Shown here: positions 33,192 to 43,802 of the stretch, piece by piece
How the letters are laid out: each line of letters starts with the position of its first letter
Numbering within the stretch: the stretch's first letter is position 1
Assembly (NCBI GenBank): GCA_002946415.1
Contig: NJPS01000079.1
Coordinates: forward strand, 682,001-746,000
Direction: 5' to 3'
DNA: 64,000 bases
DNA from: Rutstroemia sp. NJR-2017a BVV2
Taxonomy: Eukaryota > Ascomycota > Leotiomycetes > Helotiales > Rutstroemiaceae
Translations under genes and position numbers: made by a program
Notes under the pieces: generated by a model
Seen by the model: the letters and a program-made list of their open reading frames with translations, nothing else
What the model was told of the DNA's origin: nothing
Database searches by the model: none

Positions 33192-36100
33192 TTTGCGTGG
33201 GGGAGGTGTCAATTGCGTATTAACCCGACGTTGTTGATCTCGTGGTTGGAGGCTTTGCTGCAGTGAGGTTCAACGAGAATCGACTTTCGCTAATTTCTTT
33301 AGCTTGGCATTGTGTCACGTGAATACAACTCTGCGAATATGGATTTTTGACGCAGATAGAATTTATTTAGTATTCTACTATCTAAGATACGCTGCTGCAA
33401 TGTTCACTTCTAATTCTATGGAGATATTTTGTTACACTATTCAGCATGTCATGTGCATTCAATCATCAGACTCTCGCCTCAAATATACGGCTTCCAAAAC
33501 CATGTTCAATCCTGCTTACATAGCCTCCTTCCCTTTCTGACAAGAACCTCGGTGAAAGAAGACGGGATTGCTTCGGGAAAACAATAACCCCAACCCCGAT
33601 TCCACATCACGGAACTCTGAATCCTCGACTGGACGAAATTAATCCCTCATATCCAAGGTTCCCCGGGTAATGCAGATCTCATCTGAATTTGCAAAATACC
33701 TGTAAGCGGATTGCAGATCAATGCTATATGTGGGCTCTGTTTGCTCCACATCGGATTGCTTCCCGCAATTATTATTGGAGAAACACGAAACGAGCGGAAC
33801 TTGTGAATTTATGCAGATTTCTAATATATGCTGTGTGTCATACAGCATAAACGTTGTGCGTTCATATCTTGTAATTTCTCACTTCCAAGCGGATGGGATC
33901 TGACTGAGCCTCTGAGGTTGCTTGTTTTGTCTCATACTGCGCAATACGATTGTCCTCTCATGTAAGAAATAGGGTGGTAGAGTACCTATTCTTGTCGACG
34001 GGTAGAAACATTATGATTCAAGGAGATTTACAAGATCCAATTGGCACGGTTTACTACACGGTCATGAACTTTGAGTTTGCCTCCAGCCGTCAGCATGGAT
34101 GAGGCGTGCGTGGAAGGAGGAAATGCTTCCATACAGTAAAGTCGGATCTAATGATTTGCTGATTCAGTGACAAACATGATCGCAATTCGTTTCGTGATGT
34201 TTAATTTGCAGGCGGCGGTGAAGAGATGGAGGCTGATGGTCGATATATTACTATGTACTCGTATTAAGACATTCATAAGGCTGGTTGGTTTGTGGATTTT
34301 GCTAAGGGATGACTTACTCAGCTTCCTTTTACTTTGGCTCAGCATCAATCAGCTCACCAGCCAGCTCATTTTCCCATTTCACCCCCTATGGTTTACGTAT
34401 CGGCGGTGAAGACGTTCGAGATAGAGTACAGTGGTTGTGCGTGCTGAAGTGTTGTTGTACAGCGTTCATGCTCAATTTACGGAGTATTGGCAGGATCAAA
34501 GCGTTGCATCGACAGCGACCGACTGCCAGTGTCAACCTCAGGACAGACCGGAGATGCCTCGAAAGAGCATGCGGTATGCTGCAGGGGACTTCTCCGTCGT
34601 CGCGACATCGCATCGCTTGTGCATTTTATGCAATGCGCGTCCAATCACACACGATACAGTGCTTATGCTTGTGAATGCGACACGTCTTTTGAAGAGAGGG
34701 GTAAACCCTTATTCAAGGTGGGGTACTTTCGTATGAAGCGGTCAGAATTAGAGAGGATGTCGGTCGTTGGTTGTAATGGTCATTGGTTTCGAGAAATCCT
34801 GCCTCCTCTTTGCATGAAGCGAATAACCGGAGTACTTCCAAAGTCATTTAGGAGGATAACTTAGCATGTATTTTGTGAGTTGATGTAATATTACCGCGTT
34901 GGTGTAGAAATATGTCGTCAGCTTGATTTCTGCCACTTCCAAAGGGACGTTTCATGGAAAGGAGTATCACGAGCACCAACTTGTTACTTTGTACTCGTAC
35001 ATGTATGTGAACATGCAAGGAAGAGGTACATGACAATCAACCTTTTTTTGTTCTTTGAGACCCTTCATACTGCAAAATGACGAACATGAACCAGAGGGAA
35101 CACACTAGAAAAATCGAAATCAGATAATTCAGAATAGAGTTCTTCAGATTTCCTGATTTCCTTTCATCCAATGATTTCAACCCCCACGTTGTATGTGTGT
35201 CGAAGGTAGAGAAGACATGTTTCAAGGTACAGTCCCCGCATTGGTGGGATTCCAAGTTTGTGAGGCTTGTTACTGTACACTTGATTTGGGGAAGGCAGCA
35301 AAGTGTAGAATGGCACGATATGATACGGTACAGAGATACAAAAGCAGGTCTTTTGGTGTGCGTGGGTGAAGGGATCTCGCATGCCAAGATCGGTGGGCTA
35401 ATGGATATGTTGTGTATTATTTCTATTTGCCGCGGCTGGCAGATTATAAATAATGAAATATGCACCAACGCTTATCCGTTGGATTGGATAGCCTCGTGCT
35501 TCGGTTTACTGAATGGAGTCGACTGCTGAATGAGTGTACTTTGTCATGTTTCCGAATGGATGAAGGAGGCAGGTGACAGGAATGAATGCCTACATCGGAG
35601 AACAAAGCGAATTCAGCTGAAGCGGAGTCTTCTCTCACACAGTGTGTCCTAATAGTGGAAATCAGTGATGGACTCACTCACTTGTACGACGTATGTATGA
35701 CTTCAAAGTTCAAAGCCGTTGGATAGAGGTGGGATTCTAAATGATCGGATGAAAACTGGTGATCCAGTTTATGATGGGATGACATACACAACGGCGGTGG
35801 GTAGACGTCAAAGTTAGTTCTACTAAGTAGTTAGGTCATGCAAAGATTTTCAAACATAGAGCCACTACTCTATTGCGGAGGACGGCCGTGAGGAATCTCT
35901 CCGAGTTCTCGCCGTATGCAAATTTGTTTTGCACACCACACCACCCAAATGTCACTGCCGTGTGGATAGTGGATAGAACGGTTGAACGGTCCAAAGTAGC
36001 AGCGGATGCAAACTAGAAGAGGCATGGAAGAGTACAGTACAGTAAGTACAGTTGCTTCTTTCAGGCCTGTACTGAACACGACTGTGACTATGAGGTGTAC

Positions 36101-38172
36101 ATTGTAATATCAAACAGAACCTTGGGATTACGGCTGGGCGACGCTGTTGGCCATACCATACTGTACCTCCCTGCTCTCAATGTACAGAGTATGATCCTTT
36201 ACCAGTGAGCACGAAGTACAATCAAATCTATACCTCGTCTACTTCCGCCCCGGCTGCCGTAAGAATGGAGCTGACCTGTGCTGGGGAGTCCAATTTGGCA
36301 CTGTCTCCACAATCGCTGTAACCTGCACCTGCACTTATCAAGATAGCAGCGTGTAAAGTAGAACACAGAGATGGGGAGAACCCGATGCAGGCCTCGGGAA
36401 CAACAGTGGAGTGGTGTGGAATGGTGGAATGGTGAAATCGTAGGACAACGAATCTTGGATACAATCGAAAGGGTCATTCATTCTACGCAGTACTTTGTTA
36501 TTGGTAACTGGAGATCGCGAAACAGCCGCAATCTACTAGTATATGGGAAGATGGGATTGAATCGCGGGATTGTCTTAGACGGTAGCTCGTGTGAGTAGTT
36601 CTCAAAGGAAAAAGAGAGGCATTCCAAGGCCGGTCGCCTGGCTCGGGTCTGCTCCTTATTCGCATTATTCAGTAATGTTAGTAAATACAGTAATAGACCA
36701 TAACCTTAGATCATAAATCATAGATCATAGATCAAAGAAGAGTCCCTTCCTGCACACCCACTCAATAACCGCAACCGCGACGGCGATTTACTTTAGTATT
36801 CGCTTGCTCCCCCTCAAATTTTCCTTTTTCATTTTTATTCTCATTAAAATTTCCCATTCCACTTTCTCCCGCACTTATTCAAGACCGGAAGTGCCTATTG
36901 CAGCGGGCACATAACACACCTACCACCTATCTGCACGCATACTAAAGTATATACAAATCCACTTTCGTGCCTTTCAAGCCCTGCCCTCCTCACTAAACCA
37001 TCTCCAGTCGCATACCAGAGCAAAGCGAACCAACCCTTTAAAAGTGAAAAGACTTTAAACCCACCTTCCCACGTCCAACTTGACCCATTCCACCAAGCAC
37101 AAAGCACAAAGTACCTTTCCACACGGCAGTACTGTAAGACTTAGGGAGCATTGCTCAAACACAAACCAACCAACCAGCCCACCGCGCAACCGGCCGACCG
37201 ACCGACCTTGCAAGCAAGCAGGCCAAGTCAGGAGGGCCAAGAACAAGGGAACAGAAGGACCCTTTCTTTTCTTGTTTCGCGGATTCCTCTTCCCCCCTAC
37301 CAAAACAAAAAAACAAAACAGGCGTGGCAAAACAAGGCGCTGCTGTGTTACTTGGACTGTCAACCACCAACCATTCTCCGTTATACTTCAATACGTTAAC
37401 GTTCGATGGTTCTTACGCTTCGACTTTTAATAATTCGTTGCTAAGAGAAGATCAGCCCTGGAATATTCCACACAGCCAGCTGCGTCGCTGTTGGAACGTC
37501 ATACGCGAAAAAGCGCAGTAATCTGTCCCTGTGCGGTAACCTGTGCTTCCGTACCGCACTACACGATCACCCGAACATCCTCGCACTTGGTACCCTACGT
37601 ACCCTACACATACCCTACACACTCCCCCCCCCAAAAGGTGGACCTTTACACCCAAACCCGAACTTCCAAGAAGCCTTTCATCTTCGACCAGCACGCACCA
37701 CAACTTCCATCCAACGACAAGTCTTCGATACTTCGCGTCACCACTTTTCCTTTCGGCTTCCCTCGAAGTACATCTGGATAACTCTTCCCTTTCGCACAAA
37801 ATGTTATCCTCGCAGTTATAGCAAAACGGTCCCTAGGGACGCCTCATTTTTCGGTCCTCGACCTCGACCTTGCCTGTTTATAGGCACTCGAACGACGAGA
37901 TACTTCTTTAGTTTCGTATCGCACTTTCACATCTACCATTTTCATCTGCCACTATTATACAGAGGCCACCCAAGAGGCTCTCAATTGTTTCACTTTATAA
38001 AAATTTCGACACTTTAACCACATCGTGGACCCTTTCCTCCCCTTCCGAGGTCTCGCCACAACACATTCTGCGGAAGCCACGATCCGAACGACGCAATACA
38101 TACATCATTTGCGACCCTACTGGATACCGCCAGTCGCTTCGCTACTTTATTATCTACTTAATTACCTTCACA
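33192..38172. other. Five-kilobase gene-free spacer
   Basis: No supported gene on either strand. Frames of 100-140 codons (34309-34864 plus, 35037-35468 minus) lack credible starts or domains. TGTACAGTA/TACAGTAC motifs recur at 35270-35340 and 36030-36190. Around 36695-36740 there is a short ATCATAGATC repeat. From about 36780 the sequence becomes pyrimidine-rich and leads into the long leader of the DUF2457 gene. Confidence 0.5.
37801..37821 (+). promoter_or_regulatory. Six-codon upstream ORF in the DUF2457 leader
   Basis: ATG at 37801 in a favourable context (CACAAAATG) opens a frame MLSSQL and stops at TAG, about 350 bp before the main start. It would act on translation only if the transcript starts upstream of it; the long CT-rich region before it makes that plausible. 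Confidence 0.35.
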
Positions 38173-40593
38173 ATGAACCTCAATCATGATCGGAACCCTA
38201 ATATGGGTGGACAAGAGTTCTTCGCGGCCTGGAGCGCGCAAGCGATATCGACGCCTAATATGCCCACTGCTGGTGAAGAAGAATTGGTGGCCGACGTCGA
38301 TGAACCACCGGATCTACAGACAGAGTTTACAAAAGCAACTTTCCGTCCACAAAACGATCGGAGCGAATCTCTTCTCACAAGAGCATTGAAGAGTCCCGAG
38401 TCAGACACTCATACTCCCGAAATACACATAACTACAGACCTTACGCGCAGGAGGTCGATGATGAGCACTGCAAGCATGGCATCAACAGCAGAACTTACCA
38501 GCGATGGAGGATTCACAAGCCCAGCACGCACGAACACACCCAGTCCACCAATTCCGAATACCTACACAAGTTTTGCACCATTTTCTATATCCCGAAAGTC
38601 TACCTATCCTCCACTTACCTCGGCCGCACACATTGAAGCCGCTGAACCGGTTATTGCAGATCACAGGGAGGCTTTGAATGTGTCTCCTAAAGCAACGATT
38701 GTAACTTTAGAACCCGCTCCTCGAAAGCGCTGCATCAGTTTTGCATGCGGTGCTCGAAAAGACCCGGTTGCCAAGCCAGCACCAGCTCCAGCAACAATCG
38801 AGACAGCAAGCCCGAAACCCGAAATTGCTGCTCCAACCCCGAAACGCGCCTGCACCATCAAGTTCGCTTGCCCAATGAAGCCAACAGAAAAGAAAATCGA
38901 GAAGGCGGTGGAGGAGAGTCCGGAAAACCCCGAACAAGCCAAGCAGTCCCCAAAGCTTACTGTGCCAAGTACACCGCCTGTGCGACGTCGTGTTACCAGT
39001 CGATCACCATCTACTTCAAGGAAACCTCGGCCAGCTCAAACTCACGCTGCTCGACCACACCGTGACTCTACATCGACTGTCAGAAATGACTCGAAAAGTC
39101 CAGTTGCGATTAGAGTCAAGCCAAAGTACATCATTGCCGATGAGGCGACTCTCCATAAATCCGAGGCTACTCGATTCCATGAATTCGCTAGTGAAGTACC
39201 TGAAGAGGATGACTGGATTAGCAGAGATGAGGCGGAGCCCAAAGCGAGGTTGACCATTAATGATACCTTGCAAAAGGAAAACGCCATTCGAAGATTGGGG
39301 TCTGAGGCCGAGGAAGAGGCATTGGAGGAAGACGACGATTTTACCGATCGTCCTAATGATTCAGACAATGACGATGCATTTGATGAAGATGATGAGGAAG
39401 ATGAAGAGGAGGAGTACGAAGATGAAGAAGGGGTTTTATCTGAAGATGACGATACTGATGGAAATGACACGGATGACGAGGCAGGATTTGCGGACTCTGA
39501 CGATGAGGACGATGCCGAGGACTTTGCTTTCTGGACACCTGGAAGAATTTCAACGGAATCCACTCAACCAGAAGCCAGCACTTATCGTGCCTCTGCCCAC
39601 AGAACAGCTTCAGCGTCATCCATCGACACCTTGGACAATGTGGGTCATCTGAGACAAGCCGCTAAGGAAAGGCGAAAGAAGAAGAAGACCCGTGCAATCA
39701 AGATTCGTCCCGGTACCCCGGATCTCCCAGACAGTACCGATTTCGTTTGCGGAACCCTTGACGAAGATCGTCCTCTGGAAGATGCGTATGTTTCATGCGT
39801 TAAGGCCAGAGAGTATGCTAAGCACATTGCTACTCCCCAAGACATTGATCCATCTTTCCCCACTTCCGATCCGGAAGATGAAGAAGATGAAGTTGATGAG
39901 GTTGCAAAAACTCATGACAGCGATGATCATGTCTGGCTTCATGGGAAATTCGAGGACTCTGATTCAGAACGTCGCAGACGATCTCGCAGATCACCTGGTC
40001 AATCTCCACGAAGACTTCATTCGCCTCCACCGCCAAAACGTTACCACTCACCACCTCCAAAGCAACGTCTACATTCTCCACCTCCAAAGAGATACCATTC
40101 ACCGCCACCAAAGCAAAGGCTTCGATCTCCACCTCCTCGCAAGTTATTTGGCAATCAATCACCAAAACGTAACCATTCTCCACCACCACTAGCAATCGAA
40201 TCTCCTCCCGCATCGCCAGCAGCTGCCAGCAGACCAATTGCTTTCGCACCCCTAGGATCTCGTCCTGGTTTGACCCACACCAAGTCTCTTCCTCGAACAC
40301 CTAATGCCTTCTGCCGCCAATATGCCGCAAATCGCGCAGCAGCAGCCAATGGAAATCTGGTAGAAGATGGTGGTGATGGACATGTCCGTGGTGCTATCGA
40401 TATCGTCAAGGGTCTCGAGCAAAAGCGTCAAAGACGGAAAGAGAAATTCTACCAGAAGCACTGCGCCCGTGCACGCAAACCAAATGCTGAGCGCAGACCT
40501 CAGCCTGGTAAAGGCGCGGAACGTATGCGTGAATTGGGGCTTTTGATGGCGGGGAAGACGGGCACGAATGATGCTTATATGCTTTCTGCATAG
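38173..40593 (+). CDS. DUF2457 family protein (acidic, disordered, possibly nuclear)
   Basis: Single-exon frame of 806 residues with ATG in CACAATGAA. Fungal DUF2457 proteins are long and mostly disordered with a strongly acidic stretch, which is seen here at about 376-450 (DEDDEEDEEEEYEDEEG). A conserved block follows (QAAKERRKKKKTRAIKIRPG, TPDLPDSTDFVCGTLDEDRP, LEDAYVSC), then RRRRSRR. Near 615-655 is a tandem array of HSPPPK-type motifs, about seven units. The C-terminal part (NAFCRQYAANRAAAANG...VKGLEQKRQRRKEKFYQKHC) is basic and helical. Function in fungi is not established; the basic clusters suggest a nuclear location. The leader is long and pyrimidine-rich. Confidence 0.85.
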   Translation: MNLNHDRNPNMGGQEFFAAWSAQAISTPNMPTAGEEELVADVDEPPDLQTEFTKATFRPQNDRSESLLTRALKSPESDTHTPEIHITTDLTRRRSMMSTASMASTAELTSDGGFTSPARTNTPSPPIPNTYTSFAPFSISRKSTYPPLTSAAHIEAAEPVIADHREALNVSPKATIVTLEPAPRKRCISFACGARKDPVAKPAPAPATIETASPKPEIAAPTPKRACTIKFACPMKPTEKKIEKAVEESPENPEQAKQSPKLTVPSTPPVRRRVTSRSPSTSRKPRPAQTHAARPHRDSTSTVRNDSKSPVAIRVKPKYIIADEATLHKSEATRFHEFASEVPEEDDWISRDEAEPKARLTINDTLQKENAIRRLGSEAEEEALEEDDDFTDRPNDSDNDDAFDEDDEEDEEEEYEDEEGVLSEDDDTDGNDTDDEAGFADSDDEDDAEDFAFWTPGRISTESTQPEASTYRASAHRTASASSIDTLDNVGHLRQAAKERRKKKKTRAIKIRPGTPDLPDSTDFVCGTLDEDRPLEDAYVSCVKAREYAKHIATPQDIDPSFPTSDPEDEEDEVDEVAKTHDSDDHVWLHGKFEDSDSERRRRSRRSPGQSPRRLHSPPPPKRYHSPPPKQRLHSPPPKRYHSPPPKQRLRSPPPRKLFGNQSPKRNHSPPPLAIESPPASPAAASRPIAFAPLGSRPGLTHTKSLPRTPNAFCRQYAANRAAAANGNLVEDGGDGHVRGAIDIVKGLEQKRQRRKEKFYQKHCARARKPNAERRPQPGKGAERMRELGLLMAGKTGTNDAYMLSA
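40015..40140 (+). repeat. Degenerate tandem repeat encoding HSPPPK(R/Q) motifs
   Basis: Units of roughly 18-21 bp in the DUF2457 gene alternate between CACTCACCACCTCCAAAG-like and ACGTTACC-like pieces, giving alternating RYHSPPPK and QRLHSPPPK peptides. They are in frame and probably evolve by slippage. Confidence 0.7.
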
Positions 40594-42131
40594 TTATATA
40601 AAATTATCCTCAGATGAAGGAATGAAATGATTGCATGAATGGATGAAACTGAGTTATTCTTCCTTCTACTATTACTACTTTTATCGCATACGTTTTTCTT
40701 TTTTCTTCACACTTTTGTGTTATACATAGCAGGGATGGGGTCTCGGTATGATGACCCTGCCTATTGTCTGACTGTATCGGATGGGAGGGGTTTATTTCTT
40801 TTTTGGTTTGGTTGGGCGATCATCGATAAGTAGATGCGATATATGCACTACTACCACGCGCTGGCTGGCTGGGTGGCTGTTTGCTGCTTTTTCTTTTGCA
40901 TGCGATGCTAGATACCAGATGCGGGTTGGCTGATTGAATTTTAAGTTTTTGGTTTCGGTTGATACTGGATGGGTGGTATGAATGAGGGATGAGAAAGGGG
41001 TGAGAGGGAGGAAAGGGAAAGGAAGGGGGGAACTTGTATATAGTGTGGAGTGGGGTGGTTTATAGGGTTTGAGATGAGAGATGCACAGTGGATGAGAGAT
41101 TTGTGAGAGGAATGGTTTGATTGAGGATTGATTGATATAGGTATATAAATCAAGGTGTGGATGAAAGAAAGAAAGAAAGAATCAAAGAATTAAAGAAAGT
41201 AATTAATTTAATGTGTTTGTGAAGTCGACGAAAGTGAACTGAAGTGATGTGAAGTGAAGTGAAATGGATATTGTTTGTGGTGATGATGTGTGTGTGAGAA
41301 TGAGAGCGGGAAAGAGAGGGGGAGAGAGGGGGAGAGAAGAGGAGGGGAGATAGGGGAGAGATTGTATCTGTGTGAAAGAGAGAGTGTATATGAAAGAGAG
41401 AGAGTGTGTGTGAAAGAGAGCGAGTATATGTAAGCAAATGGGGGAGCGGAACTTTTCTGCTTAACTTATCTTAACTTAAGTGGACTAATTATTTAAATAG
41501 GGGGGTAGGTAGGGTAGGTAGGGTAGGTAGGTAAGTCGGATACTATCAAATGGAGTCGAACGGAATTGAACTGACTCCCTAGAATAACATGGAAATTGAA
41601 TTTCTCTAGGCGGCAAGTCGTTTGTATACAAGTCGTTGGAAAGAGTGGATAATAGACGAGGCTAGGCACGGTTCTGAAAAGGGGCTGTTAGTGAGGAATA
41701 GCAATCAACTTCACCACTTGTTTAGTAAACAAGACGAGAAATTAACAAGATATTAACTTCTATTCATCATCAATCCAGTCAACTCTGTCTAATCTTTTCT
41801 GTTTAGTTCTTCTATTCTTATTTTTCGTTTCTTTTTCCTTCCTTTTATACTTTCCTTTCCTTTCCAATGCTTCCCAAAACATACAAACGCCAACAAACCG
41901 AAACGCCAATTTGCAAATAACAAATGAAACCCAATAGACAACCCGTATCAACTTTCTCGTGTATAATCTCCCTGCTGGATCCGAAACTCCAAAATCTCGT
42001 CTCTTTTTGTTCTTTCTCCAACCAACGACGTCCGTTCACGGACTGTTGGCTCCGTCTGTTTGATATGATAGCGGGCGATTGCTATGTTGTTCGCGTGTCC
42101 GAAGCTTTGAGTCCTGACTTCTGATACTTGT
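40594..42131. other. Spacer with GA-rich and TAGG-rich simple sequence
   Basis: Holds the 3' ends of two converging genes (DUF2457 plus, RD-repeat minus). It contains a GAAA repeat (41164-41185), a GAGA/GTGT-rich stretch (41290-41430) and a GGTAGGTAGG run (41500-41535). Short frames are compositional. Confidence 0.55.
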
Positions 42132-43802
42132 CTAGTATCGTGTTCGACTTCTGGAGCGGGAGCGAGAGCGATATCTCTCATCTTGGCGGGAGCGACCATC
42201 ATAATCATCTCGTCGAGGAGGATCATCTCGTCGAGGAGGATCATCTCGTCGAGGAGGATCATCTTGCCGAGGAGAATCATATCGTTGGGAGCGATTATTA
42301 CGATTATTTCGTCGAGGGCGATCATCATAATCATCTCGTCGAGGAGGATCATCTCGCCGAGGAGATTCATTTCGTCGAGGTCGATTATCATGATGATCAC
42401 CATAATTACGACCACCACGATCATCATGATTATAGCCGTTATCTCCACTCTGGTAACCATCTCGAGTTATTTTGTCCAAAGCTTCATTATATAGACGCAT
42501 ACGTTCATTTTCCTCTCGCACTCCATGCAAATTTTTCTCCACGTAGGCCTTATACTCCTTCATTTCCTTGATAACTCCCGGTTTCAGTTTATTCCAGGGG
42601 ATATCTATCGGCCGTTCCCCTGTCATTATAGAATTGTTCCTCTCATCTTTGCTTATAATGCTCCCTCCCTTTTCGCCGCGGCGCATCACATGCACATATT
42701 CAGGCTTTTTCTTTTTCTTGTCTTTAGCTAACTTGGCTTCTGCAACCTTAAGTGCGTTTTCGTCGTTTAATTTTGCATATAACCTCCGTTCCCGCTCTTG
42801 TCGTTGCGCCTCGAGAATTTCTGCCTCCTGTGGCGTCATCCTTTCTCGTTCAGTCGTTTTTTTGGCGAGATACCGTCTTTGAAGCTCGGCTGGAGATGGT
42901 TCTTCATAGTATACCACGTCTGGATGGTTGTATCCAGCTGATTCTGCTCGTCCGCTACGCGAAGCTTGGTTTACTCTTCTACTGTCACCACCCTCTTTGG
43001 GAAGTCCTCGATGTGAGCCTCTCCCTGGTTCTCCATCTAGTTGGCGACTTCGAGATTCGTCTCTGTATGATTCTCGTTTTTTACTTCTCCTATCATCTGT
43101 ATCACGTCTTCGAGGTTCATTTGTGTACGATCTTTCACTTCCACCATAATCTTTTGGGCGGCTTGGAAGTGAGCGTTCTGGATATCGATCTCCCCCTGAT
43201 ACTCGATTTTCATTATCACGTGGTAGGCGTCGTGGAGACGGGTCTCTTTGCCATTTACCATCCCCTGCACTGGATTCTTCTCGAAATCGCTCATTATTTA
43301 ATGGTGTGACATAGTTATCATCTCTGAAGGGTCTGCGAGATTGCTCACTTTCTGATACTCTAGTTTTATCACTCTCTGTTTGTTGATCGTCTGAATATCG
43401 TTTTCCGGCTGTGTAACTATCAAGATCGGACATATCTGTGCGTGGTGGAAATCGGTCTGTTTCTGATATTCGACCTCTACCATCATCTGCTGGAGGGCCC
43501 CGGCGGTGTCTTTCACTTTCTGCCTCAGGCGTTTCGAACTCTTCATTTACTGTATCCGGCCTTTCTGATTTGTAACTTCTCTTATCACTTCCGTGCTCCC
43601 TCCGATGCTTGCCCCCATTATATGTGCTCCCATCGCGGCTATCTTCGCTGCGCTGAGTAATCTTGCTGCGTGCTGTCTTGAAAGATTGCTCGGTGTCAGC
43701 ATCGCTACGTGGTGCTCTGCTGCTATGTGCTCCTTTGCTACTATGTGGTCCGCGAGACCCATTACTATGAACCGACTGACCACTGAAGCCGGAAAGACTC
43801 AT
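42132..43802 (-). CDS. Hypothetical charged protein with PPRRDD repeats and an RS-like tail
   Basis: Single-exon frame of 556 residues from ATG at 43802. Residues 1-300 are Ser/Arg/Asp-rich and probably disordered. A helical, strongly charged core (about 315-450) reads AELQRRYLAKKTTERERMTPQEAEILEAQRQERERRLYAK in part, then EYVHVMRRGEKGG and ERPIDIPWNKLKPGVIKEM. Next come repeats of RRDDPP/RRDDYD (about 480-540) and a final RSRSRSRSRTRY. The RS-type tail recalls splicing-associated proteins, but there is no RNA-binding domain, so no function is assigned. The mixed-strand frame at 42128-42571 is its shadow. Confidence 0.75.
   Translation of the reverse strand: MSLSGFSGQSVHSNGSRGPHSSKGAHSSRAPRSDADTEQSFKTARSKITQRSEDSRDGSTYNGGKHRREHGSDKRSYKSERPDTVNEEFETPEAESERHRRGPPADDGRGRISETDRFPPRTDMSDLDSYTAGKRYSDDQQTESDKTRVSESEQSRRPFRDDNYVTPLNNERFREESSAGDGKWQRDPSPRRLPRDNENRVSGGDRYPERSLPSRPKDYGGSERSYTNEPRRRDTDDRRSKKRESYRDESRSRQLDGEPGRGSHRGLPKEGGDSRRVNQASRSGRAESAGYNHPDVVYYEEPSPAELQRRYLAKKTTERERMTPQEAEILEAQRQERERRLYAKLNDENALKVAEAKLAKDKKKKKPEYVHVMRRGEKGGSIISKDERNNSIMTGERPIDIPWNKLKPGVIKEMKEYKAYVEKNLHGVREENERMRLYNEALDKITRDGYQSGDNGYNHDDRGGRNYGDHHDNRPRRNESPRRDDPPRRDDYDDRPRRNNRNNRSQRYDSPRQDDPPRRDDPPRRDDPPRRDDYDGRSRQDERYRSRSRSRSRTRY
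42196..42375 (-). repeat. Tandem repeat of 15-18 bp encoding PPRRDD units
   Basis: Plus-strand GAGGAGGATCATCTCGTC units repeat, exactly at 42215-42265 and with variation to 42375. They encode the RRDDPP/RRDDYD array in frame. The nearly identical central copies point to recent slippage. Confidence 0.85.

Noticed and set aside
34309..34864. Overlapping frames of 100-125 codons on the plus strand
   Set aside because: Three frames are open over the same bases with no domain in any; typical chance overlap.
35037..35468. 143-codon minus-strand frame with a hydrophobic C-terminal stretch
   Set aside because: Begins with TTG and has no usable ATG before the end; no splice partner or homology seen.
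39042..39563. 173-codon minus-strand Ser-rich frame
   Set aside because: Mirror image of the acidic GAT/GAA-rich part of the DUF2457 gene.
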